A stretch of DNA of 64,000 nucleotides from Nodularia sp. LEGE 06071. Lineage in GTDB: Bacteria; Cyanobacteriota; Cyanobacteriia; Cyanobacteriales; Nostocaceae. The position numbers were made by a program, and so were the translations under genes. The DNA lies in NCBI RefSeq assembly GCF_015207755.1, contig NZ_JADEWH010000012.1, positions 1-64,000 of the forward strand, given 5' to 3'. How positions within the stretch are numbered: position 1 is the first letter of the stretch; every line of letters begins with the position of its first letter. Positions 8,341 through 17,777 of this stretch are shown one piece after another. The notes under the pieces were generated by a model. It searched no databases and had not been told where the DNA came from. It worked only from the letters and a program-made list of their open reading frames with translations.

Positions 8341-9089
8341 TAGGCTCCTAACACACTGCCAAAAAGTTGTTTCACCTGTTCCCAAGCATCAGCTGCGGCT
8401 TTAGGATTATAGCTGGCGCGATGGTCACAAAAAAATCCGTGGTTAGCTCCATCGTAGCGAAACACACGATGAGGAATTTGGTATTTTTCTAATTCTGCGG
8501 TAATTTGATCTACCTGTTCGCTGGGGATGCTGACATCTTCCACACCAAAGAAAGTATATATGGTTCCTTTGATATCTGGAGTACGGGTGATAGTGGGTGC
8601 GCCACCTCCTGGCGTGCGAGTCACAATTCCAGCACCGTAGAAGGCAGCAGTCGCTGTGATATCTGGTAGGGTAGCAGCTAAATATGCTACATGACCACCA
8701 AAACAAAAGCCAATACACCCAAAGCTATCTGGTTTCACCTGGGGTAGAGTTTTGAGAAAGTCGATGGCTGATTGAATATCACTCAATAACTCTGATGCTT
8801 GAGTTTGCTGCCAAGCATATTTTCTCCCAATTTCCATGTCTTCCGGGGTGTAGCCGGTTTCAAAACCAGGGGCTTGACGTTGAAAAAGTGCCGGGGCGAT
8901 CGCTACATATCCTTGTTGAGCAATTCTTTCTGTAACTTCCCGAATGTGAACATTGACACCAAATATCTCCTGTAATACCACAACTCCCGGATAAGAACCA
9001 GGTGCTTGTGGTTGCGCCAAATAAGCCGATATTTGGAGATTATCTTGCGAAAGCTTCACAGTTGTGGTATCTATTGTTTGCTTTGACAT
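8340..9089 (-). CDS. Dienelactone hydrolase family protein
   Basis: A 249-residue alpha/beta hydrolase of the dienelactone hydrolase family, expected to be cytosolic. The nucleophile elbow GFCFGGH carries the family's cysteine instead of serine. The acid is likely the Asp in VEDVSIPS and the catalytic His is in NHGFFCD. The N-terminal LPGVVVLQEIFG-type strand (YPGVVVLQEIFGVN) is canonical. Natural substrates in cyanobacteria are mostly unknown, so the name describes the fold and not a proven carboxymethylenebutenolidase reaction. It is divergent from the GntR regulator, with ~210 bp between them, so the regulator may control it. Confidence 0.88.
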   Translation of the reverse strand: MSKQTIDTTTVKLSQDNLQISAYLAQPQAPGSYPGVVVLQEIFGVNVHIREVTERIAQQGYVAIAPALFQRQAPGFETGYTPEDMEIGRKYAWQQTQASELLSDIQSAIDFLKTLPQVKPDSFGCIGFCFGGHVAYLAATLPDITATAAFYGAGIVTRTPGGGAPTITRTPDIKGTIYTFFGVEDVSIPSEQVDQITAELEKYQIPHRVFRYDGANHGFFCDHRASYNPKAAADAWEQVKQLFGSVLGA

Positions 9090-9299
9090 AAAAATTTTTA
9101 CTAGTGCTGTGTCATTAGGTATGTAATTATTTGATATAACTATGCCAGTAACTACAGCTATTTCTCATCAAAATTATTAATTAGCAAAAGTGAGCAGATT
9201 AAAAATTTCTACCTAAAAAATTCCATGTGTATATAAGATATCTAATATGTCATAAATGCACTTAGTTCGTTGCCTCTACTAATATCAATAGGTTTGGTA

Positions 9300-10286
9300 A
9301 TGATTCAATTCCGTATTCAGCCAGACAGTGAAATTCCGGCTTCAAACCAGCTATTTAATCAAATTCGGTTTGCGATCGCTTCCCGGCAATATCCGCCTGG
9401 ATACAAATTGCCCAGCACACGGGCATTAGCCATGCAAACAGGGTTACACCGCAATACCATTAGCAAAGTTTACCGCCAATTGGAAGAAGACGGGTTTGTG
9501 GAAAGTCTAGCTGGTTCGGGAATTTATGTGCGGACCCAAGGGCATGAAGGCGGTGGCAGGGTGCAATATCCCATTGTCAAAAAACAAGCCGAAGATGCAT
9601 ATAAACTGGTGCAAAAAGCACTTGATGAAATGCTTTCTCAGGGGTATTCACTCAATCAAGCACGGGAGCTATTTTTAGCTGAAATTGACTGGCGCTTACG
9701 TTGTAGCGCCCAAGTGCTGGTGGCAGTTCCCTCTCATGACATGGGTGCAGGTGAATTAATGGTGTATGAATTAGAACTGTCTCTAAACATCCCTGTACAG
9801 TTGGTAGCGATGGAAGAATTAACAGCCGTACTAGATAAAACTAATTCGGCAACAGTGGTCACAAGTCGTTATTTCATTAGCGATGTAGAAGCGATCGCTG
9901 CCCCGAAAGCTGTACGTGTGATTCCTCTGGATATCTACGACTACACCAAAGAACTCGACCTGCTCAAAACCCTGCCAAAGCAAAATTGTGTAGGTATAGT
10001 TAGTCTGAGTTCGGGAATTGCCAGGGCCGCAGAAGTGATTCTTCACGGTTTACGAGGAGATGAACTATTGATCATGACTTCACAACCAAAGGACGTGTAC
10101 AAACTGCAAGCGATCGTCAAACGGGCAGAAGTAATTATCAGCGATCAAGCCAGTTTTCCCACTGTACACGCAGCAGTACAAGCATCCCTTGAAGACATTA
10201 TTCGTCCACCTAAACTGATTAAGGTGGAAAATTATATTGGGGCTAATTCGATTAATTTGTTAAAACGCGAACTGGGTTTGGGCTAG
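9300..10286 (+). CDS. GntR-family transcriptional regulator
   Basis: Residues ~1-70 form a GntR winged helix: ASNQLFNQIRFAIASRQYPPG, then KLPSTRALAMQTGLHRNTISKVYRQLEEDGFV. The C-terminal ~240 residues do not look like the aminotransferase domain of MocR proteins or like FCD/UTRA domains that I can name, so the effector is unknown. The frame extends to 9270, but the ATG at 9300 precedes IQFRIQPDS, the usual beginning of this subgroup. It is divergent from the dienelactone hydrolase, a typical layout for a regulator and its target. Confidence 0.85.
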   Translation: MIQFRIQPDSEIPASNQLFNQIRFAIASRQYPPGYKLPSTRALAMQTGLHRNTISKVYRQLEEDGFVESLAGSGIYVRTQGHEGGGRVQYPIVKKQAEDAYKLVQKALDEMLSQGYSLNQARELFLAEIDWRLRCSAQVLVAVPSHDMGAGELMVYELELSLNIPVQLVAMEELTAVLDKTNSATVVTSRYFISDVEAIAAPKAVRVIPLDIYDYTKELDLLKTLPKQNCVGIVSLSSGIARAAEVILHGLRGDELLIMTSQPKDVYKLQAIVKRAEVIISDQASFPTVHAAVQASLEDIIRPPKLIKVENYIGANSINLLKRELGLG

Positions 10287-10335
10287 GGATTTTCCAAAAA
10301 TCAATTATCCAGATCAAAGTTCTCTTACCAGACGC

Positions 10336-10509
10336 TATGGGGCGATTACTGCGGAGCGCGAGGCAGCACACGCTACGCGAAGGCGATCGATCTATCATGT
10401 AGAGTCTAGGTTATCAGTCCCGGAAGGTCGCCACCAATTGCGTTTTGAGTTTAAGGTTACGGGTCAGCCAGATGGCTATAAAACCGTTTGTGAAGTATCC
10501 CCTTTCTGA
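10336..10509 (+). pseudogene. Arylsulfatase C-terminal fragment, copy 1
   Basis: In one frame this reads YHVESRLSVPEGRHQLRFEF followed by KVTGQPDGYKTV, then a stop at 10507-10509. That matches the C-terminal beta-domain of bacterial arylsulfatases (HNYVGR...VPEGRHQLRFEFxxTGQPD). The part before it (10341-10390) is replaced by a GC-rich dispersed repeat and is out of frame. Nothing of the sulfatase catalytic domain is present, so this is debris. A 39-bp core (10392-10430) is identical to copy 2 at 13223-13261. The remainder of the gap to 10542 shows nothing else. Confidence 0.65.
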
Positions 10510-10542
10510 TTTCAAGAAAGAAACGCTCCAACATTTGTTTTA

Positions 10543-11445
10543 TCAAATAAGTCGAAGAGATTCAAGGTAGTGATGAAGACAATCAGGTGTATCAGCATAT
10601 TGAGATAAGTCAGAAATTATTGTTCTTTGTGTTAATAATAGTACAACTTTTACCTTGAGAGTGAAATATGGATAATTCCCATTATTAGCCTCATTTATCA
10701 GTTTTTGAAGAAAAGCAAATAAAAATTCAATCTCAAACTTTCCTCTAAAACTTTTCTGTCGTGTATTAACCTTCAACTCAGATTTTTTAGCATCTAATTC
10801 CTGTTGCGTAATGACAGGTATATCTGGAAATTTGTTATGTAAATCGTCGATTGTGTATATTGCGATGACTTGGTTTAAGTCAAACTGGATCAAACGCAAC
10901 AGGCTCAGATCTGAAATATTGAGTCTGCTAGACTTATCTCTGTGACAAGCAATCCAAGCATTCAATAGCTCAACTGCATTATGAAATTCTTCTTGTAATT
11001 TTTCGTAAAGAGAAATACATCTTTCAAAGTTCTCATCTAATTCTGTCAATTTAAACTCACTTTTCAAAATTTCAGAAAAACATTGAACTGATGTATAGAA
11101 ATTTTCTACTGAGTAGCCAGGCGTTTCATATATTCTATTGATGCCCATGTCATCAATTGATTGGTCAAAATCTTTATCTACAAAGTAGGCTGTTTTAGCA
11201 TTTGCATAATGATTACGTGATGAGAGCATTCTATAAATTCCTAGAACTCCCTCTTTACCGTTGCAATTGAGATATATATCTTTCTTTGGTTTCGTAATAG
11301 TCTTTATTCTGATTCCATAATACTTACTATCTTCTCCTTCAAAGAAGCAGTAAAGTGCCGATTCATATTGTTTATATAACCTCGTAAATTCAACAAATAC
11401 AGTTACGGCTTTACCACGGGAAGCCCTCAAATTATCTACTGACAT
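10543..11445 (-). CDS. ariB: DUF4435 TOPRIM-like protein, PARIS effector AriB
   Basis: A 300-residue DUF4435 protein. It shows the TOPRIM-type acidic pattern: FFEGEDSKYY with Glu36, a DxD in YFVDKDFDQ (Asp90/Asp92), and the DUF4435 hallmark ETPGYSVENF (Glu114). In the PARIS system AriB is the toxic nuclease held by the AriA ATPase and released when phage anti-restriction proteins are sensed; tRNA cleavage is known for characterised members. Its ATG directly follows the stop codon of the upstream ATPase gene, so the two are translationally linked. Base composition is more AT-rich than the neighbours, as expected for an acquired defence module. The family assignment is firm; activity is inferred. 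Confidence 0.85.
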   Translation of the reverse strand: MSVDNLRASRGKAVTVFVEFTRLYKQYESALYCFFEGEDSKYYGIRIKTITKPKKDIYLNCNGKEGVLGIYRMLSSRNHYANAKTAYFVDKDFDQSIDDMGINRIYETPGYSVENFYTSVQCFSEILKSEFKLTELDENFERCISLYEKLQEEFHNAVELLNAWIACHRDKSSRLNISDLSLLRLIQFDLNQVIAIYTIDDLHNKFPDIPVITQQELDAKKSELKVNTRQKSFRGKFEIEFLFAFLQKLINEANNGNYPYFTLKVKVVLLLTQRTIISDLSQYADTPDCLHHYLESLRLI

Positions 11446-12822
11446 TCATTCCTCTCGCACAAAAATATCTAGATCGTTAGCATTGAAATCCAACTCATTA
11501 TCAAAGATAAATGGGGAATGAGTGACCGCTAGTAGCAGTCTACATTTTCCTGATTTCAGGATATCAGGAAGTAAAAGCTTTTGCCATTCAAGGGAAAGTG
11601 ATAGTTCTGGTTCATCAAATAAAAGAATAAATTCCTCAGAAGATTCCAGATAAATCTTTGAAAAGAGTGATATTATCTGTTTTTCGCCAGATGAAAGATT
11701 TTTAATATCAATTGGACTATTATTTCTAGTTTGAATTATGGATATATCTACATTGGCTTCATCATAAATAATGCGTTTTTTGTTTAAATATTTATTGCAT
11801 ATTGTAGCAAATTGGTTTATTGAGTCATCTTTCTCTTTCTGCTGCTCATATAAACCAACCAGTTTTGATAGGAAATAGACTAGTTGATCATATTGAGGAG
11901 AATTTATTTCTCCAGAACTCACTAACTTTTCGATTCTTTTTCTGTCAGATTTTGATATATTCTTTTCACCAACACGGCTTAAGACTATATTCAGCGTGTC
12001 TGGCTGAATACTATCTCTCATATCCTGAGTAATTTCAATTCCCTCAAGAAATTGAGTTAAAATTTCACCCATAACTTTAGAAAAAAGGTTAAGTGCTGAG
12101 TTTCTAATAGCAGTTTTAATCTCATTAAACTTGCCGATGACATCATCCATCCCAAATTGAATAAGTTTATCTTCTCCTTCTTCAAAACTTAAACGCTCAA
12201 ATTTCTCTTCTTCATAACCCAAACTTTTAAGGTCTTCTTCAATTCTTCTATATGTCGGAAAATATAAGATAGATTCGTTAAGATTATCCTGAATAGTTTT
12301 TCTAATTTTGTCAACCTTACTTTTTTGATCTTCCCCTTTTGGACTCCTGAATGTTACATCTATCTCTTCTAATATGTCATAGTATTTAGAGGGCATAGAC
12401 ACTCCATGTCTATCTATTAGATATAACAAGCGTCTACGAACTATTTCCGGTGATGAGTTTTTCCTTATCTCTCTCCGTATTATTTCTATTTCTCTACTAG
12501 GTATAAATGGTCTCAGCAAGGAAATAAACTCAAAAATATCGCGTTGGTAAAATGACTTTAAATCATTTTTTTTAATTTCGACACTCACTCCAGATGCAAA
12601 TTCAAGACCTATGGAGTTAAAGTCTATTGCACTCAATTTATGAAACTTACAAGAGATTGAGTAGTACAGTGCATTTAGAATCGTAGTTTTTCCAGAACCG
12701 TTTTCTGCAATTAGAATAACGGCTTCTTTATCGAAAGGAATTTTGACATCTTTAAAGCCAAATAAGCCGTTTATTGAAAACGACTTTAATTGACTTGAGT
12801 TCAAATGTTCTCCAAGTAACAT
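11446..12822 (-). CDS. ariA: AAA15-type ABC-like ATPase, PARIS sensor AriA
   Basis: A 458-residue ATPase of the OLD/RecF/SMC-like class. Walker A is AENGSGKTT at 39-47, the ABC signature is NLSSGEKQ at ~375-382, Walker B is LLFDEPELS at ~400-408, and the switch His lies in THSPF at ~435. The middle is helical and coiled-coil-rich. Paired directly with a DUF4435 gene, this is the AriA component of PARIS, which forms a large scaffold that senses phage anti-restriction proteins and holds AriB. Other AAA15 proteins pair with different nucleases, but none with DUF4435 in this gene order that I know. About 330 bp of gene-free AT-rich DNA lies upstream. Confidence 0.85.
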   Translation of the reverse strand: MLLGEHLNSSQLKSFSINGLFGFKDVKIPFDKEAVILIAENGSGKTTILNALYYSISCKFHKLSAIDFNSIGLEFASGVSVEIKKNDLKSFYQRDIFEFISLLRPFIPSREIEIIRREIRKNSSPEIVRRRLLYLIDRHGVSMPSKYYDILEEIDVTFRSPKGEDQKSKVDKIRKTIQDNLNESILYFPTYRRIEEDLKSLGYEEEKFERLSFEEGEDKLIQFGMDDVIGKFNEIKTAIRNSALNLFSKVMGEILTQFLEGIEITQDMRDSIQPDTLNIVLSRVGEKNISKSDRKRIEKLVSSGEINSPQYDQLVYFLSKLVGLYEQQKEKDDSINQFATICNKYLNKKRIIYDEANVDISIIQTRNNSPIDIKNLSSGEKQIISLFSKIYLESSEEFILLFDEPELSLSLEWQKLLLPDILKSGKCRLLLAVTHSPFIFDNELDFNANDLDIFVREE

Positions 12823-13157
12823 AACTATAAATTCCAGTAGCTAGTGATTAAGACAATCCAAAACATACCAAACGCATATTGTAGAAGATTCAATCTTATA
12901 CAACCGATTAATCATAGCGAACAATTAGCTGCTCATAGTGTACTCTCTTGAAATGCTAGAATCAGAGTCTCCAGTAAAATCCTTGAATTCCCAACTCGAA
13001 TTGCTAATTGCTCCAGTTTCATCTTCTGGGAGAGGTGGTGTTTCACATTCCAGAACAAAGCTTATGGATTAACTTTCAATATATTATCTAGTACAAAATA
13101 ATTTTAACTTAACTCAGAGCGCAATTGTCCTGTTGATAAGCTACCCGAAATGTTAAA

Positions 13158-13271
13158 GATAGCAAACTGCACTGGCTTCATAACTATGTGGGGCGATTCT
13201 TAGGTCGCGCTTCGCGATCGCACTATCATGTAGAGTCTAGGTTATCAGTCCCGGAAGGTCGTCATCAATTT
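13158..13271 (+). pseudogene. Arylsulfatase C-terminal fragment, copy 2
   Basis: Reads DSKLHWLHNYVGRFLGRASR followed by SHYHVESRLSVPEGRHQF, again the C-terminal domain of an arylsulfatase. Bases 13223-13261 are identical to copy 1. It lies in frame with, and directly upstream of, the Old Yellow Enzyme gene, so an ORF caller starting at the GTG at 13188 would wrongly fuse them. The region 12823-13157 before it has no gene that I can support; a 39-codon ORF at 12954 is not convincing. Confidence 0.65.
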
Positions 13272-13316
13272 AATATAGATTATCCTAGATACTTAAAAAC
13301 GATTCCAGTTAGACTT

Positions 13317-14420
13317 ATGGATAACACGCTGCAATTATTAACCCCTGTACAACTCGGTACTTACACCTTACCGAATCGTCTGGTGATGGCTCCCTTGACT
13401 CGCTGTCGTGCTGCGGCTGGCAACGTTCCCTACGAACTCCATGCCACCTACTATGCACAACGGGCAACCGCTGGACTGATTATTTCCGAAGCAACCCAAG
13501 TCTGTCCCCAAGGACAAGGTTATCCCGCTACCCCCGGCATCCATTCCGCTGAACAGATTGCTGGCTGGAAAAAAGTTACCCAAGCTGTTCACGACAAAGG
13601 TGGTCGCATTTTTCTGCAACTCTGGCACGTTGGGCGCATTTCCCATCCTGATTTTCAGCCAAATGGTGAATTACCCGTTGCCCCTAGCGCGATCGCCCCA
13701 ACAGGAGAAGTCGGAACCTACGAAGGCATGAAACCCTACGTCGCGCCCCGCGCCCTTGAACTCGAAGAAATCCCCAGCGTGATTGACCAATATCGTCAAG
13801 GTGCGAAAAATGCCCTCGAAGCAGGCTTTGACGGCGTTGAAGTACATGGCGCAAATGGTTATCTAATTGATCAATTTTTGCAAGACTGCACCAACCACCG
13901 CACCGATGCCTATGGCGGCTCAGTAGAAAATCGATCGCGCTTTTTGATGGAAGTTCTGGAAGCCATCACTGAAGTCTGGGGTGGCGATCGCGTTGGTTTG
14001 CGATTATCTCCTTCCGGCAGTTTTAACGACATGGGTGACTCAGACCCCAAGACCCTCTTCAGCTACGTCGTACAGGAACTCAACAAATTTAACTTAGCCT
14101 ACCTGCACCTCATCGAACCCCGTCTCAATGCGAGCCAAGACACCCTAGAACATCTCAGTAGCGACCTCACCGCTGGTTTTTTCCGTCCCCTGTTTAACAG
14201 TAAAATTATTGCCGCTGGCGGATTAAACCGTGAAATTGGCGAACAAATCATCTCCAAGGGCGAAGCTAATCTAATTGCCTATGGTCGCATCTATATTTCC
14301 AATCCTGATCTTGTGAAACGTTTTGCCCTGAATGCGTCGTTGAATCCCTACGATCGCAGTACCTTTTACGGCGGCACAGAACAGGGCTACACTGACTATC
14401 CCTTTTTAGAACAAGCTTAA
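13317..14420 (+). CDS. Old Yellow Enzyme family ene-reductase (NemA-like)
   Basis: A 367-residue FMN-dependent NAD(P)H alkene reductase. Visible landmarks are the N-terminal TPVQLGTYTLPNRLVMAPLTR (FMN site with the Thr typical of classical OYEs), LWHVGRISHP, the substrate pair in GVEVHGANGYLIDQFLQ (His/Asn), NRSRFLMEVLEA, and the FMN-phosphate region AAGG...AYGR. It is cytosolic and reduces activated C=C bonds of quinones, maleimides or nitro-compounds. I start at the ATG at 13317 because the frame upstream is arylsulfatase debris. Codon use is GC-richer than the PARIS genes next to it. Confidence 0.93.
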   Translation: MDNTLQLLTPVQLGTYTLPNRLVMAPLTRCRAAAGNVPYELHATYYAQRATAGLIISEATQVCPQGQGYPATPGIHSAEQIAGWKKVTQAVHDKGGRIFLQLWHVGRISHPDFQPNGELPVAPSAIAPTGEVGTYEGMKPYVAPRALELEEIPSVIDQYRQGAKNALEAGFDGVEVHGANGYLIDQFLQDCTNHRTDAYGGSVENRSRFLMEVLEAITEVWGGDRVGLRLSPSGSFNDMGDSDPKTLFSYVVQELNKFNLAYLHLIEPRLNASQDTLEHLSSDLTAGFFRPLFNSKIIAAGGLNREIGEQIISKGEANLIAYGRIYISNPDLVKRFALNASLNPYDRSTFYGGTEQGYTDYPFLEQA

Positions 14421-14510
14421 AGTTATGACCTCGGAGTGCCGATTTTAAGAGTTGCTCTAGCTTGGTGATTGGCACTCCCAAAAGCTGCCTAGAAATATTT
14501 TTTGTGATTT

Positions 14511-14638
14511 GTGGCGATCGCCTCTGGCACTGCGCTCCGCGCAATCGCAGCCTGCGGTTGCTCGACGTTGGTGATTACTCTTTGACACTCCCCTGGCTAA
14601 AGCCGTTCGCGTAAGCGTCTCGCTAGAGAGGGGATTCT
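14511..14638. repeat. Dispersed palindromic repeats between OYE and hydrolase genes
   Basis: Two GC-rich blocks: 14511-14565 (GCGATCGCC, then TGCGCTCCGCGCAATCGCAG) and 14584-14636 (ACTCCCCTGGCTAAAGCC paired loosely with TCGCTAGAGAGGGG). Both resemble small dispersed elements elsewhere in the window. No gene is seen here. Confidence 0.45.
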
Positions 14639-14667
14639 ACATTCACAGACTGGCCATTAGACAATAA

Positions 14668-14721
14668 AATGGTAAATTGCAATGGGTTCATAACTATGTT
14701 GAGCGATCATGTCAAGTCTAG
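14668..14721 (+). pseudogene. Arylsulfatase fragment, copy 3 (short)
   Basis: Reads NGKLQWVHNYVERS then a stop, the same motif as copy 2 (SKLHWLHNYVGR). Only about 17 codons remain. It is the third remnant of one arylsulfatase segment within 4.4 kb and lies just beyond the Old Yellow Enzyme gene. Confidence 0.5.
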
Positions 14722-14753
14722 CGGGTGCAATCCTCGCGTTTTGTAAAATTAAG

Positions 14754-15674
14754 TTAACCCGCTTGTGGTTCCGGTGCATTAACTTGCAAAAACTCTCGCA
14801 CCAGATGCAGGTAAGTTGATGCATCTTCTAACATGGGAAAATGCGATGTATTGGGAATCATGGCAAATTCAATATTCTCACTCTTTGCTGCCGCTTGACG
14901 ACCCATTTCGGCAGGAATAATCTGGTCATACTCACCAGCCACCAGCAAAGTTGGTACTGTCAACTTGGCAAACTCATCGGGCATTAATTCCGCTTGTGCT
15001 TTACTAACTGAAGTATAAATTGTCCCTAACGCTGCATCATAGTCTGCTTCGAGAAAATCTTGTAAAAAAGCCTGACGCTCGGAACTAGGAATGGGGCTAT
15101 GCAAAAATCTAGCCATAAATATTCTGTCCACGAACGGTATTTTCCCTAACCACTTGGGACGAAATTTGACTACGTAGCCACCAAATTTATGAAAAGCTGT
15201 GAAGGCTTTTTCGTCGTACTCAAAAATACCGCTACAGGTTAAAATCCCTCGTTCTACTCGTTGGGGATAACTGTTGATAAACAATGTAGCAATAGATGCA
15301 CCCATTGAATGAGCATTAATATAAATGCGCTGGAGTTGCAATTCATCTAGCAAAGCTGCTAAATCCTCAACATACTCTTCTAATTCATAGGTTAACTCTT
15401 TGATTGCTGCCGATTTTTCTGGGATTGACTGGGACTCCACAACAGATTCACTGGCTTCGGCTATGTTAGGTTTTCCATGAGAACGCCCAAAGCCCCGCAA
15501 ATCGTAGAGTAAACAATCAAATTGGTCTACTAAAGCATCAGCCGTGCTTTTCCAGTACCTAGCTGAACCAGCCCAACCATGAATAAAAACCATCACTGGC
15601 TTTACCAAAGAACCAGATGGTTTTTTCACCCATTCATAATAATGCTCAACACCACGAACACAAATATAAGGCAT
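14754..15674 (-). CDS. Alpha/beta hydrolase
   Basis: An alpha/beta-fold hydrolase of ~306 residues. It has the oxyanion HGWAGSARYW segment, nucleophile elbow AHSMGAS, the acid in AGEYDQIIP and the catalytic His in NTSHFPML. The frame is open to 15743, but I prefer the ATG at 15674 (MPYICVRG), because the upstream extension overlaps a GTCAAAAGTCAAAAG intergenic repeat and reads unlike this family. The substrate is unknown; esters or lactones are possible. It follows clpX by ~130 bp on the same strand, with a heptamer repeat between, so co-transcription is possible but not certain. Confidence 0.85.
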   Translation of the reverse strand: MPYICVRGVEHYYEWVKKPSGSLVKPVMVFIHGWAGSARYWKSTADALVDQFDCLLYDLRGFGRSHGKPNIAEASESVVESQSIPEKSAAIKELTYELEEYVEDLAALLDELQLQRIYINAHSMGASIATLFINSYPQRVERGILTCSGIFEYDEKAFTAFHKFGGYVVKFRPKWLGKIPFVDRIFMARFLHSPIPSSERQAFLQDFLEADYDAALGTIYTSVSKAQAELMPDEFAKLTVPTLLVAGEYDQIIPAEMGRQAAAKSENIEFAMIPNTSHFPMLEDASTYLHLVREFLQVNAPEPQAG

Positions 15675-15761
15675 TTTCCCCAAGTCAAAAGTCAAAAGCA
15701 AAACAGGATAGTCTAAGTAGTTTACCTTATAATACACTGGCAAACTCCCAAGGAGTCAAAA

Positions 15762-15800
15762 GTCAATGACCAATGACCAATGACCAATGACTAATGACTA
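15762..15800. repeat. Short tandem heptamer repeat (CAATGAC)
   Basis: CAATGAC/TAATGAC is repeated five to six times just after the clpX stop codon. Short tandem heptamers of this kind (STRRs) are typical of heterocyst-forming cyanobacteria. Confidence 0.8.
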
Positions 15801-17135
15801 CTAAGCTGATTCTGGCTTAGGTAGGGAAGACGGATGCACGATCAATTCAGCTGTTGAGCGCTTCTCTACCATTTCCTTGGTCACCATGCAGCGAGTCACA
15901 TCTTGACGAGATGGTAATTCGTACATGACATCAAGCATCAATTCTTCCACAATGCCCCGCAACGCTCTAGCGCCTGTTTTCCGACGGTAGGCTTCTTGAG
16001 CGATCGCCCGCAAAGCATCCTGTTTGAAATCTAATTCGACATTATCCATATTGAGCAGCTTTTGGTACTGTTTCACCAAAGCACTGCGTGGTTGGGTCAA
16101 AATCGCCATCAGCGCTTCTTCATCCAACGGATCAACCACCGCTACCATTGGTACACGTCCAATAAATTCGGGAATCATGCCAAACTTCACTAGGTCATCT
16201 GGTTCTAGATAGCGCAGAGTGTGGGCAGTCCGCTTCTCTTTGGACTGACTGTCTCCCGGCTGGACAAAACCCATTGACTTTTTGCCTGCTCTTTGCTCTA
16301 CTACCTTCTCTAAACCTACGAAGGCACCGCCACAGACAAACAGAATATTGCTCGTATCAATCTGGATACAGTCTTGATAAGGATGCTTACGTCCTCCTTG
16401 AGGAGGCACATTGGCGATTGTCCCCTCTAACATTTTCAGCAAAGCTTGCTGCACGCCTTCACCAGAAACATCGCGTGTAATTGAAGGATTTTCACTTTTG
16501 CGAGCTACTTTGTCTATTTCGTCAATGTAGATAATTCCGCGCTGGGCTTCCTCAACATCCAAATCTGCCACTTGTAACAGGCGCAGGAGGATATTTTCTA
16601 CATCTTCACCGACATACCCTGCTTCTGTCAGTGTCGTGGCATCAGCCACAGCAAAGGGTACATCCAAGATTGTGGCCAAGGTTTGCGCCAGGAGGGTTTT
16701 ACCGCAACCAGTCGGGCCAATTAACAAAATATTGGACTTTTGCAGTTCTACGGCATCGTCTGCCTCATTTTTGCCTTTCGACTGAATGACTGCTAGTCGC
16801 TTGTAGTGGTTATATACCGCCACTGATAACACTTTCTTGGCTTCGTCTTGACCAATAACGTGTTCATCTAGATAATTTTTAATCTCTCTGGGCTTAGGAA
16901 TTTGGTTAAATGAGAGATTAGAAGAGCGCGCCCGACGTTTTTGAGGTGGTTCTGACCTTGGTGCTGGTTGTGACGCAGCGGTATTCGTGTCGAGTAGCTC
17001 TTCATCTAGGATTTCATTACACAAGTCAACGCATTCATCGCAGATGTAGACTCCCGGCCCTGCGATTAATTTACGCACCTGCTCTTGAGACTTGCCACAA
17101 AACGAACATTTCAAATGGGAGTCGTACTTAGACAT
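15801..17135 (-). CDS. clpX: ATP-dependent Clp protease ATP-binding subunit ClpX
   Basis: The AAA+ unfoldase that feeds substrates to ClpP. The 444-residue protein starts with the zinc-binding domain (CSFCGKSQ ... CDECVDLC), followed by the ClpX linker with [12 protein letters not shown], Walker A GPTGCGKT, the pore region GYVGEDVE, Walker [10 protein letters not shown], the IGF-like loop region for ClpP docking and the sensor-2 region [13 protein letters not shown] Ser/Gln-rich insert of ~20 residues separates the zinc domain from the AAA+ core. It lies 9 bases after clpP, in the order tig, clpP, clpX seen widely in bacteria. Confidence 0.97.
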   Translation of the reverse strand: MSKYDSHLKCSFCGKSQEQVRKLIAGPGVYICDECVDLCNEILDEELLDTNTAASQPAPRSEPPQKRRARSSNLSFNQIPKPREIKNYLDEHVIGQDEAKKVLSVAVYNHYKRLAVIQSKGKNEADDAVELQKSNILLIGPTGCGKTLLAQTLATILDVPFAVADATTLTEAGYVGEDVENILLRLLQVADLDVEEAQRGIIYIDEIDKVARKSENPSITRDVSGEGVQQALLKMLEGTIANVPPQGGRKHPYQDCIQIDTSNILFVCGGAFVGLEKVVEQRAGKKSMGFVQPGDSQSKEKRTAHTLRYLEPDDLVKFGMIPEFIGRVPMVAVVDPLDEEALMAILTQPRSALVKQYQKLLNMDNVELDFKQDALRAIAQEAYRRKTGARALRGIVEELMLDVMYELPSRQDVTRCMVTKEMVEKRSTAELIVHPSSLPKPESA

Positions 17136-17144
17136 ACCAGCCTC

Positions 17145-17777
17145 TTATTTCAGAATGGTGACGTTTTCCCCTACGGTGGGAATATTTTGTCTGGAGATGA
17201 CTTGATCAATCAAACCGTAATTTTTTGCCTCTTCTGCCGACATAAAAAAGTCACGTTCGGTATCTGCCTCAAGTCTTTCCAGGGATTGACCAGTATGATG
17301 GCCTAGTAACTGATTCAACTTAGCCTTAACGTAAAGAATTTCTCTCGCTTGAATCTCAATATCAATGGCTTGACCTTGAGCGCCACCCAGTGGTTGGTGA
17401 ATCATGATGCGAGAGTCAGGTAGAGACATCCGTTTACCAGCAGAACCTGCTGCTAACAAAAATGCTCCCATGCTTGCGGCTAATCCAAAACATATGGTAA
17501 CAACATCAGGACGGATTTGCTGCATTGTATCATAAATTGCCATCCCTGCGTAGACGGAACCGCCAGGAGAATTGATATAGATTTGAATATCTTTTTCTGA
17601 GTCTTCCGCGTCTAGAAACAGCAATTGAGCCACAATGGAATTGGCAACAGCATCATCTATGGGAGTACCCAAAAAGATAATCCGCTCTCGCAGCAGGCGG
17701 GAGTAAATGTCAAAAGCTCTTTCTCCCATGCCAGACTGTTCAACCACCATCGGGACAATATTGGTTGGTTGGCTCAT
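17145..17777 (-). CDS. clpP: ATP-dependent Clp protease proteolytic subunit ClpP
   Basis: The self-compartmentalised serine protease partner of ClpX. The active-site Ser is in [11 protein letters not shown], the His in [12 protein letters not shown], and the Asp lies in the [15 protein letters not shown] region. The N-terminal axial loop segment is [20 protein letters not shown]. The frame is open to 17843, but the ATG at 17777 ([11 protein letters not shown]) gives the usual ~210-residue length. It is coupled to clpX. Cyanobacteria have several ClpP paralogues plus ClpR; this is the one clustered with clpX. Confidence 0.96.
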   Translation of the reverse strand: MSQPTNIVPMVVEQSGMGERAFDIYSRLLRERIIFLGTPIDDAVANSIVAQLLFLDAEDSEKDIQIYINSPGGSVYAGMAIYDTMQQIRPDVVTICFGLAASMGAFLLAAGSAGKRMSLPDSRIMIHQPLGGAQGQAIDIEIQAREILYVKAKLNQLLGHHTGQSLERLEADTERDFFMSAEEAKNYGLIDQVISRQNIPTVGENVTILK

